Positions 33,383 to 44,346 of a stretch of DNA of 64,000 nucleotides are shown here, piece after piece. The notes below the pieces were generated by a model. It ran no database searches. It saw nothing but the letters and a program-made list of their open reading frames with translations, and was not told where the DNA came from. Within the stretch, counting starts at the first letter, position 1. Each line of letters starts with the position of its first letter. The position numbers and the translations under genes were made by a program. The stretch is from Capra hircus (taxonomy: Eukaryota > Chordata > Mammalia > Artiodactyla > Bovidae), in assembly GCF_001704415.2 (NCBI RefSeq), contig NW_017189729.1, forward strand, positions 124,001 through 188,000, written 5' to 3'.

Positions 33383-34010
33383 TATCTACTACTGCGGGCA
33401 GAAATCCCTCAGAAGAAATGGAGTAGCCATCATGGTCAACAAAAGAGTCCAAAATGCAGTATTTGGATAAATCTCAAAAATGACAGAATGATCTCTATTC
33501 GTTTCCAAGGCAAACCACTCAATATCACAGTAATCCAAGTCTATGCCCCAACCAGTAACGCTGAAGAAACTGAAGTTGAACGGTTCTAGGAAGACTTACA
33601 AGACCTTTTAGAACTAACACCCAAAAAAAGATGTCCTTTTCATGATAGGGGCCTGGAATGCAAAAATAGGAAGTCAAGAAACACCTGGAGTAAGAGGCAA
33701 ATTTGGCCTTGGAATGAGGAATGAAGCAGGGCAAAGACTAATACAGTTTTGCCAAGAAAATGCACTGGTCATAGCAAACACCCTCTTCCAACAACACAAG
33801 AGAAGACTCTACACATGGACATCACCAGATGGTCAACACCAAAATCAGATTGATTATAGTCTTTGCAGCCAAAGATGGAGAAGCTCTATACAGTCAACAA
33901 AAACAAGACCGGGAGCTAACTGTGGCTCAGATCATGAACTCCTTATTACCAAATTCAGACTGAAATTGAAGAAAGCAGGAAAACTGTTGGACCATTCAGG
34001 TATGACCTAA
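33383..34010 (+). pseudogene. BovB endonuclease domain (partial)
   Basis: The frame from 33380 encodes ISIRFQGKPLNITVIQVYAP, the Tyr-Ala-Pro motif of this endonuclease fold, to a stop near 33589. The next frame, 33642-34010, holds GAWNAKIGSQETPGVRGKFG, NTLFQQHKRRLYTWTSPDG, NQIDYSLC and SDHELLITKF. The family motif GDWNAKIG has its catalytic Asp changed to Ala (gac to gcc), while the SDH motif is kept. The start of the domain with the first Asn and Glu residues is missing. It would nick target DNA if intact; this copy should not. Confidence 0.85.
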
Positions 34011-34783
34011 ATGAAATCCCTTATGATTATACAGTGGAAGTGAGAAATAGATTTAAGGGCCTAGATCTGATAGATAGAGTGCCTGATGAACTATGGAATG
34101 AGGTTCATGACATTGTACAGGAGACAGCGATCAAGACCATCCCCATGAAAAAGAAATGCAAAAAAGGAAAATGGCTGTCTGGGGAAGCCTTACAAATAGC
34201 TGTGAAAAGCAGAGAAGGGAAAAGCCAAGGAGAAAAGGAAACATATAAGAATCTGAATGCAGACTTCCAAAGAATAGCAAGAAGAGATAAGAAAGCCTTC
34301 TTCAGCGATCAATGCAAAGAAATAGAGGAAAACAACAGAATGGGAAAGACTAGAGATCTTTTCAAGAAAATTAGAGATACCAAGGAAACATTTCATGCAA
34401 AGATAGGCTCGATAAAGAACAGAAATGGTATGGACCTAACAGAAACAGAAGATATTAAGAAGAGATGGCAAGAATACACAGAAGAACTGTACCAAAAGGA
34501 TCTTCACGACCCAGATAATCACGATGGTGTGATCACTAATCTAGAGCCAGACATCCTGGAATGTGAAGTCAAGTGGGCCTTAAAAAGCATCACTACAAAC
34601 AAAGCTAGTGGAGGTGATGGAATTCCAGTAGAGCTATTTCAAATCCTGAAAGAGGATGCTGTGAAAGTGCTGCACTCAATATGCCAGCAAATGTGGAAAA
34701 CTCAGCAGTGGCCACAGGACTGGAAAAGGGCAGTTTTCATTCCAACCCCAAAGAAAGAAAATGCCAAAGAATGCTCAAACTAA
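34011..34783 (+). pseudogene. BovB linker and RT N-terminal region
   Basis: An uninterrupted 249-codon frame from 34034 encodes MEVRNRFKGLDLIDRVPDEL, a basic lysine-rich helix region, KIRDTKETFHAKIGSIKNRN, then IKKRWQEYTEELYQKDLHD, ITTNKASGGDGIPVELFQIL and WPQDWKRAVFIPTPKKE. The GGDGIP and FIP blocks mark the RT start. It stops at AKECSN, where the family continues into NYRTIALIS-type sequence. Confidence 0.85.
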
Positions 34784-36076
34784 CGCACAATTGCACTCAT
34801 CTCACATGCTAGTAAAGTGATGCTCAAAAGTCTCCAATCTAGGCTTCAGCAATACGTGAACTGTGAACCTCCTGATGTTCAAGCTGGTTTTAGAAAAGGC
34901 AGAGGAACCAGAGATCACATTGCTAACATCAGCTGGATCATGGAAAAAGCAAGAGAGTTCCAGAAAAACATCTATTTTTGCTTTATTGACTATGCCAAAG
35001 CCTTTGACTGTGTGGACCACAATAAACTGTGGAAAATTCTGAAAGAGATGGGAATACCAGACCAGCTGTCCTGTCTCTGGAGAAATCTGTATGCAGGCCA
35101 GGAAGCAGCAGTTAGAACTGAACATGGAACAAGAGATTGATTCCAAATGGGAAAAGGAGTGCATCAAGGTTGTATATTGTCACCTTGCTTATTTAACTTA
35201 TATGCAGAGTACATCATGAGAAAAGCTGGACTGGAAGAAACACAAGCTGGAATCAAGATTGCCAGGAGAAATATCAATAACCTCAGACATGCAGATGACA
35301 CCACCCTTATGGCAGAAAGTGAAGAGGAACTAAAAAGCCTCTTGATGAAAGTAAAAGAGGAGAGTGAAAATGTTGGCTTAAAGCTCAACATTCAGAAAAT
35401 GAAGATCATGGCATCTGGTCCCATCACTCCATGGGAAATAGATGGAGAAACAGTGGATACAGTGTCAGACTTTATTTTTGGGGGGCTCAAAAGTCACTGC
35501 AGATGGTGACTGCAGCCATGAAATTAAAAGATGCTTACTCCTTGGAAGAAAAGCTATGAGCAACCTAGATAGCATATTCAAAAGCAGAGACATTACTTTG
35601 CCGACTAAGGTCCATCTAGTCAAGGTTATGGTTTTTCCAGCTGTCATGTATGGATGTGAGAGTTGGACTGTGAAGAAGGCTGGGCGCTGAAGAATTGATG
35701 CTTTTGAAATGTGGTGTTGGAAAAGGCTCTTGAGAGCCCCTTGGACTGCAAGGAGATCCAACCAGTCCATTCTGAATGAGATCAACCCTGGGATTTCTTT
35801 GGAAGGAATGATGCTAAAGCTGAAATTCCAGTACTTTGGCCACCTCATGCAAAGAGTTGACTCACTGGAAAAGACTCTGATGCTTGGAGGGATTGGGGGC
35901 AGGAGGAGATGGGACGACAGAGGAGGTGATGGCTGGATAGCATCACTGACTCGATGCATGTGAGTCTGAGTGAACTCCGGGAGTTGGTGATGGACAGGGA
36001 GGCCTGGCGTGCTGCGATTCATGGGGTCACAAAGAGTCGGACACGACTGAGTGACTGAACTAAAAAAACTGAACTG
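34784..36076 (+). pseudogene. BovB RT core and C-terminal region
   Basis: Frame 34817-35140 encodes DVQAGFRKGRGTRDHIAN and motif A FIDYAKAFDCVDH. Frame 35147-35509 encodes GVHQGCILSPCLFNLYAEY and motif C as LRHADDTTLM, where the family has YADD. A frameshift near 35490 follows, then SKVTADGDCSHEIKRCLLLG (35442-35690) and RRSNQSILNEINPGISLEGM (35709-35963). Motif A is intact, but the Tyr of the catalytic YADD is His and the frame is broken four times. Confidence 0.88.
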
Positions 36077-36085
36077 AATGCATTG

Positions 36086-38079
36086 TTGTTTTCCTTTCCA
36101 TGTTATATGTAATGTGAAAAACAGGTAGCCACCTTATATCCTCAAGTTACCACCCATTCCAATCAGTGCAAATGGTATTTTTGCTTCCTTTAGTAATAGA
36201 TTTTAAAGTACATTTTTAAAATCAACCAAAAACGGTACAAAAGAAAATAATGTGACATCATCTTTCCCTCTATATTGAATCATGTCAATAATGTATTTTA
36301 CTGTAGGCAGCTGTGGGGTATGTGTTTTGCAGTGGTGGCGGTGGTGTGTGTTTGCTGCCACACTTTAGGCTTCATTTCTTCTAAAAGATGACTGAGGCAG
36401 TACCATCTCAACACAAAGCAAAAATATATATCAAATGACAAGATTTGATCATAGAAACAATTAAGAAAACAAGAATGATTTATAAATACAAACTTCGATT
36501 CATAAATGTGACCTTTACAAAATGTATTTCCATTCATTACCAATGCATAACAGACATTCCCACTGGCCAATGAATTTATAAATGCTATCTTAGGAAACTC
36601 CGAGAGTTTACTTTAATTGCTACTCACTTAGTAAGTGTTCATTAACATTTCACTGAATGTACTTATATTCGCATTTACAAGTTAACCTCTTTATTTTATA
36701 TAATAGATATTCTCTCTGGTATGTCAAAAGGGCATCAGGCAAAACAACTAGATTAGGGCATTGGATAATTTTCATTACTTTCACTCTTTCACTAAAAACA
36801 AAAGCCTCTAATCCCCAGACATGTGGCCCAAATTTTCCTACACTCTATGGATCCAATATCTAGATAAAGGGGCCTCAGGAGTGAGGTTAAGGTTGACAAT
36901 ATCAAGTCATGGGAGGAGAGGGTCAAGTTCCACAGTGCTAATATTAAGGAAATAAAAGAGGACACAGTTCAATTGATTTATATCAGCAAAAAATAGATAA
37001 GTAGGTTCTGGCAAACAATGGCCCAGAGGCTTCTAGCCCCCCTCCATTATCCACAGTTTGAAAAGGAGGTGTTACAGATGCTTCAGATGCAAGACGATCA
37101 GCTCAGCAAGACAACCACTGAACACTGACCACCTTAGGTTGAATCTATCTGATACAAAAATTTTGCAAATACTTCATATGAAAGGCATAGCCAGTCAATC
37201 GGCACATGAATTGCCCCCACATTAATTGAGTCATTCAAGGGAAAAACCTGCTACAAAAATAATTGAAAAATAATGTATACTATTACATTCCATCTAAATT
37301 GCTACTATTTTAACCCATATTTTATTTCTTATTCTGTGATACAATTTATCCACTTTTTCCCTTAGGAATAAAATACACAACCTCGCAAACCATTTATATT
37401 AGTAAAATGAAAAGGTGACCTTTTTAAATTTAATAAAAATGTATAGAAATATTCTTTCAATATGCTAAGACTTATGAACGACTGCATCTTTCATTTCTTG
37501 AGGTTATTCTTTCCCTTTAGGATTCACTTTTTAATCTACCCATATTTCTCAGATACAAAAAAAATATGAAATGTGATCTGACCTTATTAAATTTTTCTGA
37601 AAATATATTTCATTTCTAATTTAAGTTACAGGCATGAAAATAGCAGTAACATTATGTATTAAATTTTCCAAAATGGACTTAAGATTTGGAAGAAATTTTT
37701 GATGTTTGCAAAAAAGACCATGAGCTCTAAATAACTATAAAAGTTTTCCCCTTAGTTATGTTTATCATCCTGGAGGGATTATATTAAATTCTAGATTATC
37801 TGTGTTATTGAGCGGAAAAGTGATTGAAATGCAAAGTTAAATCTGATATTTTATTCTTGCTCCAGGGATTTTTTTTTCTTTTCCTACCCTTATCTGTCTA
37901 GTGGAGAAGCAAACAGAGAAACAGACAAAAGGCAGACAAGTAAGATGGAAGACAGTATGTGAGATTATCCTATATCTTTATAGCACTACCTCTGCAATGA
38001 AACAAACAACTTGTCCATAATGAAATAACTGGGCAAGTACTGGCTAGAGATGGGGTATGTGTGTATATGAAAAATTATA
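36086..38079. other. Unique stretch
   Basis: About 2 kb of AT-rich DNA with no recognised gene or repeat. Confidence 0.5.
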
Positions 38080-38541
38080 TTACATCATGAGAAACGCTGG
38101 ACTGAATGAAGCACAAGCTAGAATCAAGATTGCCCAGAGAATATTAATAACCTCAGATATGAAGATGATACCACCCTATGGCAGAAAGCGAAGAAGAACT
38201 AAAGAGCTTCTTGATGAAAGTGAAAGAGGAGAGTGAAAAATTTGGCTTAAAGTTCAACATTCAGAAAACGAAGATCACGGCATCCAGTCCCATTACTTTA
38301 TGGCAAATAGATGGGGAAACAGTGACAGACTTTATTTTGGGGGGCTTCAAAATCACTACAGATGGTGACTGCAGCCATGAAACTAAAAGACACTTGCTCC
38401 TTGGAAAAAAAGCTATTACCAACCTAGACAGCTTACAAAAAAGCAGACATTACTTTACAGACCAATATCTGTCTAGTCAAAGCTATGGTTTTTCTAGCAG
38501 CCATTTAAGGATGTGAGAGTTGGACTATAAAAAAAAGCTGA
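38080..38541 (+). mobile_element. BovB fragment, 5' part of an interrupted copy
   Basis: It starts at 'ttacatcatgagaaacgctg' and runs through the motif C area (here 'cctcagatatgaagatgata', altered), LKFNIQKTKITASSP and the DGDCSHETKRHLLLGKK block. It stops at the A-rich target 'aaaaaaaagctga' (38529-38541) and continues at 39348. Confidence 0.88.
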
Positions 38542-39093
38542 GGAAAAGGATAAGAAAGCTGTGGTACATATACACAATGGAAGATTACTCAGCCATTAAA
38601 AAGAATACACTTGAATCAGTTCTACTGAGGTGGATGAAACTGGAGCCTATTATACAGAGTGAGATAAGCCAGGAAGAAAAACACCAATACAGTATACTAA
38701 CACATATATATGGAATTTAGAAAAGTGGTAACAATAACCCTGTATGTGAGACAGCAAAAGAGACACAGATGTATTGAACAGTCTTTTGGACTCTGTGGGA
38801 GAGGGAGAGGGTGGGATGATTTGGGAGAATGGCATTGAAACATGTATAATATCATATATGAAACGAATCACCAGTCCAGGTTCGATGCATGATACTGGAT
38901 GCTTGGGGCTGATGCACTGGAACGACCCAGAGGGATAGTACGAGGAGGGAGGAGAGAGGGGGGTTCAGGATGGGGAACATGTGTATACCTGTGGCAGATT
39001 CATGTTGATGTATGGCAAAACCACTACAATATTTAAAGTAATTAGCCTCCAATTAAAATGAATAAATTTTTAAAAATAGAGGAAAAACAAAAC
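38542..39093 (+). mobile_element. L1 3' end inserted in BovB
   Basis: Last ORF2 codons (IRKLWYIYTMEDYSAIKKNT to QYSILTHIYGI), 3'UTR and A-rich tail. A second copy of the 'aaaaaaaagctga' target follows the tail at 39096-39108, giving the TSD. Confidence 0.92.
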
Positions 39094-39108
39094 AAAAAAA
39101 AAAGCTGA

Positions 39109-39316
39109 AAGTGAAGTCGCTCAGTCATGTCTGACTCTTTGCGACCCCACGGACTGTTGTCTATCAGGCTCCTCTGTCCATGGGATTTTCCAGGCAAGAG
39201 TGCTGGAGTGGATTGCCATTTCCTTCTCCAGGGGATCTTCCCGAGCCAGGAATCGAACCTGGGTCTCCCGCATTGCAGGCAGACGCTTTACCGTCTGAGC
39301 CACTAGGGAAGCCCCA
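39109..39316 (-). mobile_element. Bov-tA SINE next to the L1 insertion
   Basis: Full-length reversed Bov-tA, from 'aagtgaagtcgctcagtcat' to the head end 'cactagggaagcccc'. It lies between the second and third copies of the A-rich target. The 18-bp 'agcccaccacctcccccc' stretch sits between its head and the third copy. Confidence 0.9.
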
Positions 39317-39334
39317 GCCCACCACCTCCCCCCC

Positions 39335-39733
39335 AAAAAAAAGCTGAGCACCAAAGATTTAATGCTTTTGAACTGTGGTGTTGGAAAAGACTCTTGAGAG
39401 CCCCTTGGACAGCAAGGAAATTGAACCAGTCCATCCTAAAGGAAATCAGTCCTGAATATTCATTGGAAGGAATGATGCTGAAGCTGAAACTCCAATACTC
39501 TGGCCACCCGATGCGAAGAACTGATTCATTTGAAAAGACCCTGATGCTGGGAAATATTGAAGGTGGGAGGAGAAGGGGACGACAGAGAATGAGATGGTTG
39601 GATGGCATCACCAACTCAATGGACATCAGTTTGAGTAAACTGCGGGAGTTGGTGATGGAGAGAGAGGCCTGGCAGGCTGCAGTCCATGGGGTTGCAAAGA
39701 GTCAGACACAACTGAGTGACTAAACTGAACTGA
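39335..39733 (+). mobile_element. BovB 3' part of the interrupted copy
   Basis: Resumes with 'aaaaaaaagctgagcaccaa' and reads LNQSILKEISPEYSLEGMML, the basic GGRRRGRQRMRWLDGITNSM block and a GAACT tail. It completes the BovB of 38080-38541. Confidence 0.9.
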
Positions 39734-39917
39734 AAGTCGTTCAGTCGTGTCCAAGTCTTTGTGACCCCATGGACTATATAACACATGAAATTTTCCAGGC
39801 CAGAATACTGGAGTGGGTAGCCTTTCTCTTCTCCAGGGGACCTTCCCAACCCAGGGATCAAACCCAGGTCTCCCACATTGCAGCCAGATTATATACCAGC
39901 TGAGCCACAAGGAAATA
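39734..39917 (-). mobile_element. Bov-tA SINE (first of tandem pair)
   Basis: Reversed Bov-tA directly abutting the BovB tail: 'aagtcgttcagtcgtgtcca' to 'ccagctgagccacaaggaa'. Confidence 0.85.
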
Positions 39918-39933
39918 CTACAATGGGTAGCCT

Positions 39934-40106
39934 ATCGTGTCTGACTCTTTGCAACCCCATGGACTATACAACCTATGGAATTCTCCAGGCCAGAATACTG
40001 GAGTGAGTAGCCTATCCCTTCTCCAGAGGATCTTCCCAACCCAGAAATCAAACCAGGGTCTCCTGCACCATAGGCAGATTCTTTACCAACTGAGCTATCA
40101 GGGAGA
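39934..40106 (-). mobile_element. Bov-tA SINE (second of tandem pair)
   Basis: A second reversed Bov-tA, 'cgtgtctgactctttgcaac' to 'aactgagctatcaggga', only about 16 bp after the first. It is closest to its neighbour in the 'ggccagaatactggagtg' block, so local duplication is as likely as a separate insertion. Confidence 0.85.
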
Positions 40107-40206
40107 TGGGGCATTTCTTTTAAAATTTACCAAATTCTTTATAGTGATTAATCATCGCCTAACACTCAAAAGTTCCTCTTTTTTGCCCAAAAATGCAAGC
40201 ATTAAC

Positions 40207-40885
40207 TGCCTTATGACCCAGCAATCCCACTGCTGGGCATACACACCGAGGAAACCAGAATTGAAAGAGACACATATACCCCAATGTTCATCGCAGCACT
40301 GTTTATAATAGCCAGGACATGGAAGCAACCTAGATGTCCATCAGCAGATGAATGGATAAGAAAGCTGTGGTACATATACACAATGGAGTATTCCTCAGCC
40401 ATTAAAAAGAATACATTTGAATCAGTTCTAATGAGGTGGATGAAACCAGAGCCTATTATACAGAGTGAAGTAAGCCAGAAAGAAAAACACCAATACAGTA
40501 TACTAACACATATATATGGAATTTAGAAAGATGGTAACAATAACCCTGTATGTGAGACAGCAAACGAGACAGATGTATAGAACAGTCTTTTCGACTCTGT
40601 GGGAGAGGAGGAGGGTGGGATGATTTGGGAGAATGGCATTGAAACATGTATAATGTCATATATGAAACAAATCGCCAGTCCAGGTTTGATGCATGATACT
40701 GGATGCTTGGGGCTGGTGCACTAAGACGACCCAGGGGGATGGTATGGGGAGGGAGGAGGGAGAGGGGTTCAGGATGGGGAACACGTGTATACCTGTGGTG
40801 GATTCATGTTGATGTATGGCAAAACCAATACAATATTGTAAAGTAAATAACCTCCAATTAAAATAAATAAATTTATTTTTTTTTT
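40207..40885 (+). mobile_element. L1 3' end, 5'-truncated
   Basis: From 'aactgccttatgacccagca' through the ORF2 end (IRKLWYIYTMEYSSAIKKNT, QYSILTHIYGI with its normal TAG at about 40524) and the 3'UTR to an A/T-rich tail. It sits at the start of a MIR. Confidence 0.9.
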
Positions 40886-40892
40886 TTAAAAA

Positions 40893-41130
40893 GAGTGTAA
40901 GCACCAGGGTCAGGACTTCTTGCCTGAAATCTTAGAGCAAATGTATATGGCAGATTTTTTTCTTGGGAAAATCACATTACCATCCCCCATACTAGTGGTA
41001 TAATATCTTGATCTATAACATTAGAATAACAACAGTACCCATCTCACATAGTTGTACAAATTAAATGAGATGGTGTGTGTGTATAGTACAGTATTGGACA
41101 TTCAAATTATTCAATACGTGTTATCTATTA
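40893..41130 (+). mobile_element. MIR SINE
   Basis: 'gtgtaagcaccagggtcagg', 'acccatctcacatagttgta' and 'aaattaaatgagatggtgtg' in MIR order; old and diverged. Confidence 0.5.
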
Positions 41131-41753
41131 TTTTATAAATATAATCTCAAATAAATTTAGTATTATTGATCTATTTGTTTTTTTAATAATAATTCTTGGA
41201 CTAAAATCAGACATTTCTTTTTTTCTATTTTATAAACTAAGGGGTATAAATGTTAACTCAAGGAAGCCTGGGTTCTAATAAATAATCAAGTTAATATGTG
41301 ACCAAGTTTCACTTCTTTTTTTGAATTTTGCCTATTTACATGCATATTTCCACTTAACAAACATATATTTAGCAACTATTAAAGGTGATATATAATGTTA
41401 GCCACTGGCAGGGAGGGGAGATGGCAGGGAATAAAACAAACTTGGATCACAAACAGCCCATAAACTTGGGTGAGAAGAAAGCAATTATTACATTATTCAG
41501 TATAGCTGTAAAGAATCATTATCACAGAGGCCAAATTTAAATGGTATGGAGAACATATTCTAATATAATCAAGTAACAATTGTATTTTCTTGCATTTTGT
41601 AAATTCAGTACAGTACATCCTATCAGCATCCTATCAGTAGGAATGACCTGGTATGTCCTCAAAAAGTAATTTGAGAGCAAGAAAGGAAGTCTGCTTTGCA
41701 TACCAATGTGTTTCTGATTTATAGGGTTAACCAAACATTGTAATCATTATATT
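41131..41753. other. Unique stretch
   Basis: No gene recognised. 41370-41530 vaguely resembles the unnamed ancient repeat seen elsewhere. Confidence 0.4.
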
Positions 41754-42050
41754 CAGTACAGTTCAGTTCAGTTGCTCAGTCATGTCTGACTCTTTGCAAC
41801 CTCATGAATTGCAGCATGCCAGGCCTCCCTGTCCATCACCAACTCCCGGAGTTCACTCAAACTCACGTTCATCAAGTCAGTGATGCCATCTAGCCATCTC
41901 ATCCTCTGTCGTCCCCTTCTCCTCCTGCCCCCAATCCCTCCCAACATCAGAGTCTTTTCCAATGAATCAACTCCTCACATGAGGTGGCCAAAGTATTGGA
42001 GTTTCAGCTTTAGCATCAGTCCTTCCAAGGAACACCCAGGACTGATCTCC
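41754..42050 (-). mobile_element. BovB 3' fragment
   Basis: Inverted GAACT tail ('cagtacagttcagttcagtt') and about 290 bp of 3' end to 'ggactgatctcctta'. The minus strand includes KTLMLGGIGGRRRRGRQRMR. Confidence 0.9.
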
Positions 42051-43231
42051 TTAGCACCCATATTTTTGCAATATATTGCTTTTTCACAGGTAAGCATTTG
42101 GTCCTGAATATTTCAGTCCTTTGGCTCATTAGGACTATAGAGTAAAAGATGAAATTCATTTTGGGTGAAAAATTTGTTTAGTCCTAACATTCCTGGGTGG
42201 CAACCAGGCATCCTATCAGCATTCATAAACATATGGACTATTACTTCTCTAGCACAGTAGTTTCCATTAATTTATTATACTTTTATGTAGTAAAGATCCA
42301 ATATCTCTTTCATAGCCTGTCAGAACAGCAACAAATGATAGCAATCATAATGCTAAAAATTACAGCATAACATAAATATTTATCTAATTTGGAGTTTGTA
42401 ATTTTGAAACTAAGTGAATTAGCTCTATGCTACATAAAGTGAGTGAATGAACGAATAAATGAATACCAGTCCAGCAATTTAATTTCCAGATCAGCAGCCA
42501 CAATTTCGATATTCCCCAAAAGATGTCACTGTACTGAATGTGCCAGCAGACTAGATCAAGACACATGTAATTTTTCATACTTGACAATGACTCTGCTGAT
42601 TGGGCTACTTCTTATGCATATAAATGTGGTTATAGAAATGGATGTGAAGCTGGTAATGTTTTCAACACAGTTTAGATGATTCACTTTTTCTTTCTATTAT
42701 GTTCATAGCCTCTGCCCTCAGGATCTTTCACATTCTATATACTGTTTCTTAGTTTGTGGTCTTCTTGGCACTTATTTCAGATATAGACTGCTCAATATTT
42801 ACATATGTTGCCTACCCTTGATTTGCCTCAAATGTGGAAAAAGGTCAATTGAGATGTATTTAGGAGTATTTGGAAATTGGCAGGCAGCAAATACCCAACA
42901 GTGAGAAAATGAGGAATCAAATGCATTCTCTAAAATACTATGACAAAAAAAAATCAAATAATGTCATATTCAAACAGAGAATTTTTAGAAAGATATGAGT
43001 ATATTATAGCTAAATACATTATTTTATAATTTCTTAGGTTGAAAAAAAATGGGATTGCTTTATGACCATAATTTCACAATCAATTATTTTTTAATAAATC
43101 ATTTTGCTGTTTCTTAAACTTCCCAAGTCAAGTTGTAAATGGAAAGCCTTTTTTTTTTTTCAGATGTATCAACTGTCTTTATGTCATGGCCATATAATTT
43201 TAAGTCAGATTTCCCAAACAATAATAATAAT
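42051..43231. other. Unique stretch
   Basis: AT-rich DNA; no gene or repeat recognised. Confidence 0.5.
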
Positions 43232-43430
43232 AGTAATGGCTGACTATTATTGACTGTTTATTATATCAGACACTATGCTAAGTTATTTATATGCATAATG
43301 TCATTTAATTCTTACATCACACTTATTAGGCCAATAGTATTGTTACCTTCTTTTTAAAGGTAAGGAAAGTCATGTACAGAAAAGAAAATAAAATAGGCTC
43401 ACAGTCATAGAAATAGTTATATAACATCTT
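43232..43430 (-). mobile_element. MIR SINE
   Basis: Reads like the reverse complement of MIR: 'gactgtttattatatcagac', 'actatgctaagttatttata', 'aatgtcatttaattcttaca' then 'gttaccttctttttaaaggt'. Confidence 0.6.
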
Positions 43431-43570
43431 TGTGTGCCTACATCTAAATGCATTCACTCAGTATTCAATATAGCAGCTTTCACCTTTCTGTCATTGTAAA
43501 AGCACTAAATATGGACTCAGAAAAGTTATATTTCTATTCTGATTCTACTGCTAATTCCATACACTTGTAT

Positions 43571-43785
43571 GCATGCTAAGTCACTTCAGCCATGCTCAAC
43601 TCTTTGCAACCCTATGGACTGCAGACCATCTGGCTCCTCTGTCCATGGGGTTCTCCAGGCAAGAATACTGGAATGGGTTGACACGCCCTTCTCCAGGGTA
43701 TCTTTCCAACCCAGGGATCGAACCCCCATCTCTTTCTTGCATTGGCAGGCTGGTTCTTTACCAACAGCACCACCTGGGAAGCCCT
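43571..43785 (-). mobile_element. Bov-tA SINE, full length
   Basis: Reversed: 'gcatgctaagtcacttcagc' to the tRNA-like head end 'ccacctgggaagccct'. Short similar flanks 'tccata' at 43556-43561 and 43785-43790 are consistent with a TSD. Confidence 0.9.
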
Positions 43786-44302
43786 CCATATTCAAGCATA
43801 CAATTTCATAGTCTATGACTCAGTCACATTATCAGCAAAAATGTTAAGATAAATACTCCACTCTGTCTACCTCAAAAGATTTAATATGTTAATAGTCATC
43901 AAAATTTTTTAAAATTTATATGGTACTATGTATGCTTGAGACTAATCATCATCAATAAGAAAATGGGAGGGAGTGGTCCTAAGATGGTGGAGGAATAGGA
44001 TGGGGAGACCACTTTCTCCCCCACAAATTCCTTGAAAGATCATTTGAATGCTGAGCAAATACATCAAAACAACTTGTGAATGCTGGCAGAGGACACCAGG
44101 CAACCAGAACAGCAGCTCATTCTCCTTGAAAGGAGGTAGGACAAAATACAAAACACAAGAAGAGAGACAAAAGAGTTAGGTATGGAGACCCATCCTGGGG
44201 AGGGAGTCGTGAAGGAGGAAAAGTTTCCAAACACCAGGAAACCCTCTCACAAGCAGGTCTGTGAGGAATTCTGGAATCTCAGAGGGCAAGATAAATGAGA
44301 GG

Positions 44303-44306
<4 letters not shown>

Positions 44307-44344
<38 letters not shown>
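44307..44344. repeat. (AC)19 microsatellite in L1 B 5'UTR
   Basis: Uninterrupted AC dinucleotides. Confidence 0.95.

Positions 44345-44346
<2 letters not shown>

Larger units (their letters stand above)
33374..36085 (+). mobile_element. Longest BovB copy, 2.7 kb, with 9-bp TSD
   Basis: TSD 'aatgcattg' lies at 33374-33382 and 36077-36085, and the element is 33383-36076. It is 5'-truncated inside the endonuclease domain and otherwise runs to the 3' end, with an A-rich interruption in the GAACT tail. Full BovB is about 3.2 kb (family knowledge). It is the best-preserved BovB here, yet it has at least five frame breaks. Confidence 0.95.

Noticed and set aside
36298..36570. 90-codon minus-strand ORF near 36.4 kb
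   Set aside because: No domain, no splice context, low-complexity TG-rich end; nothing supports coding.
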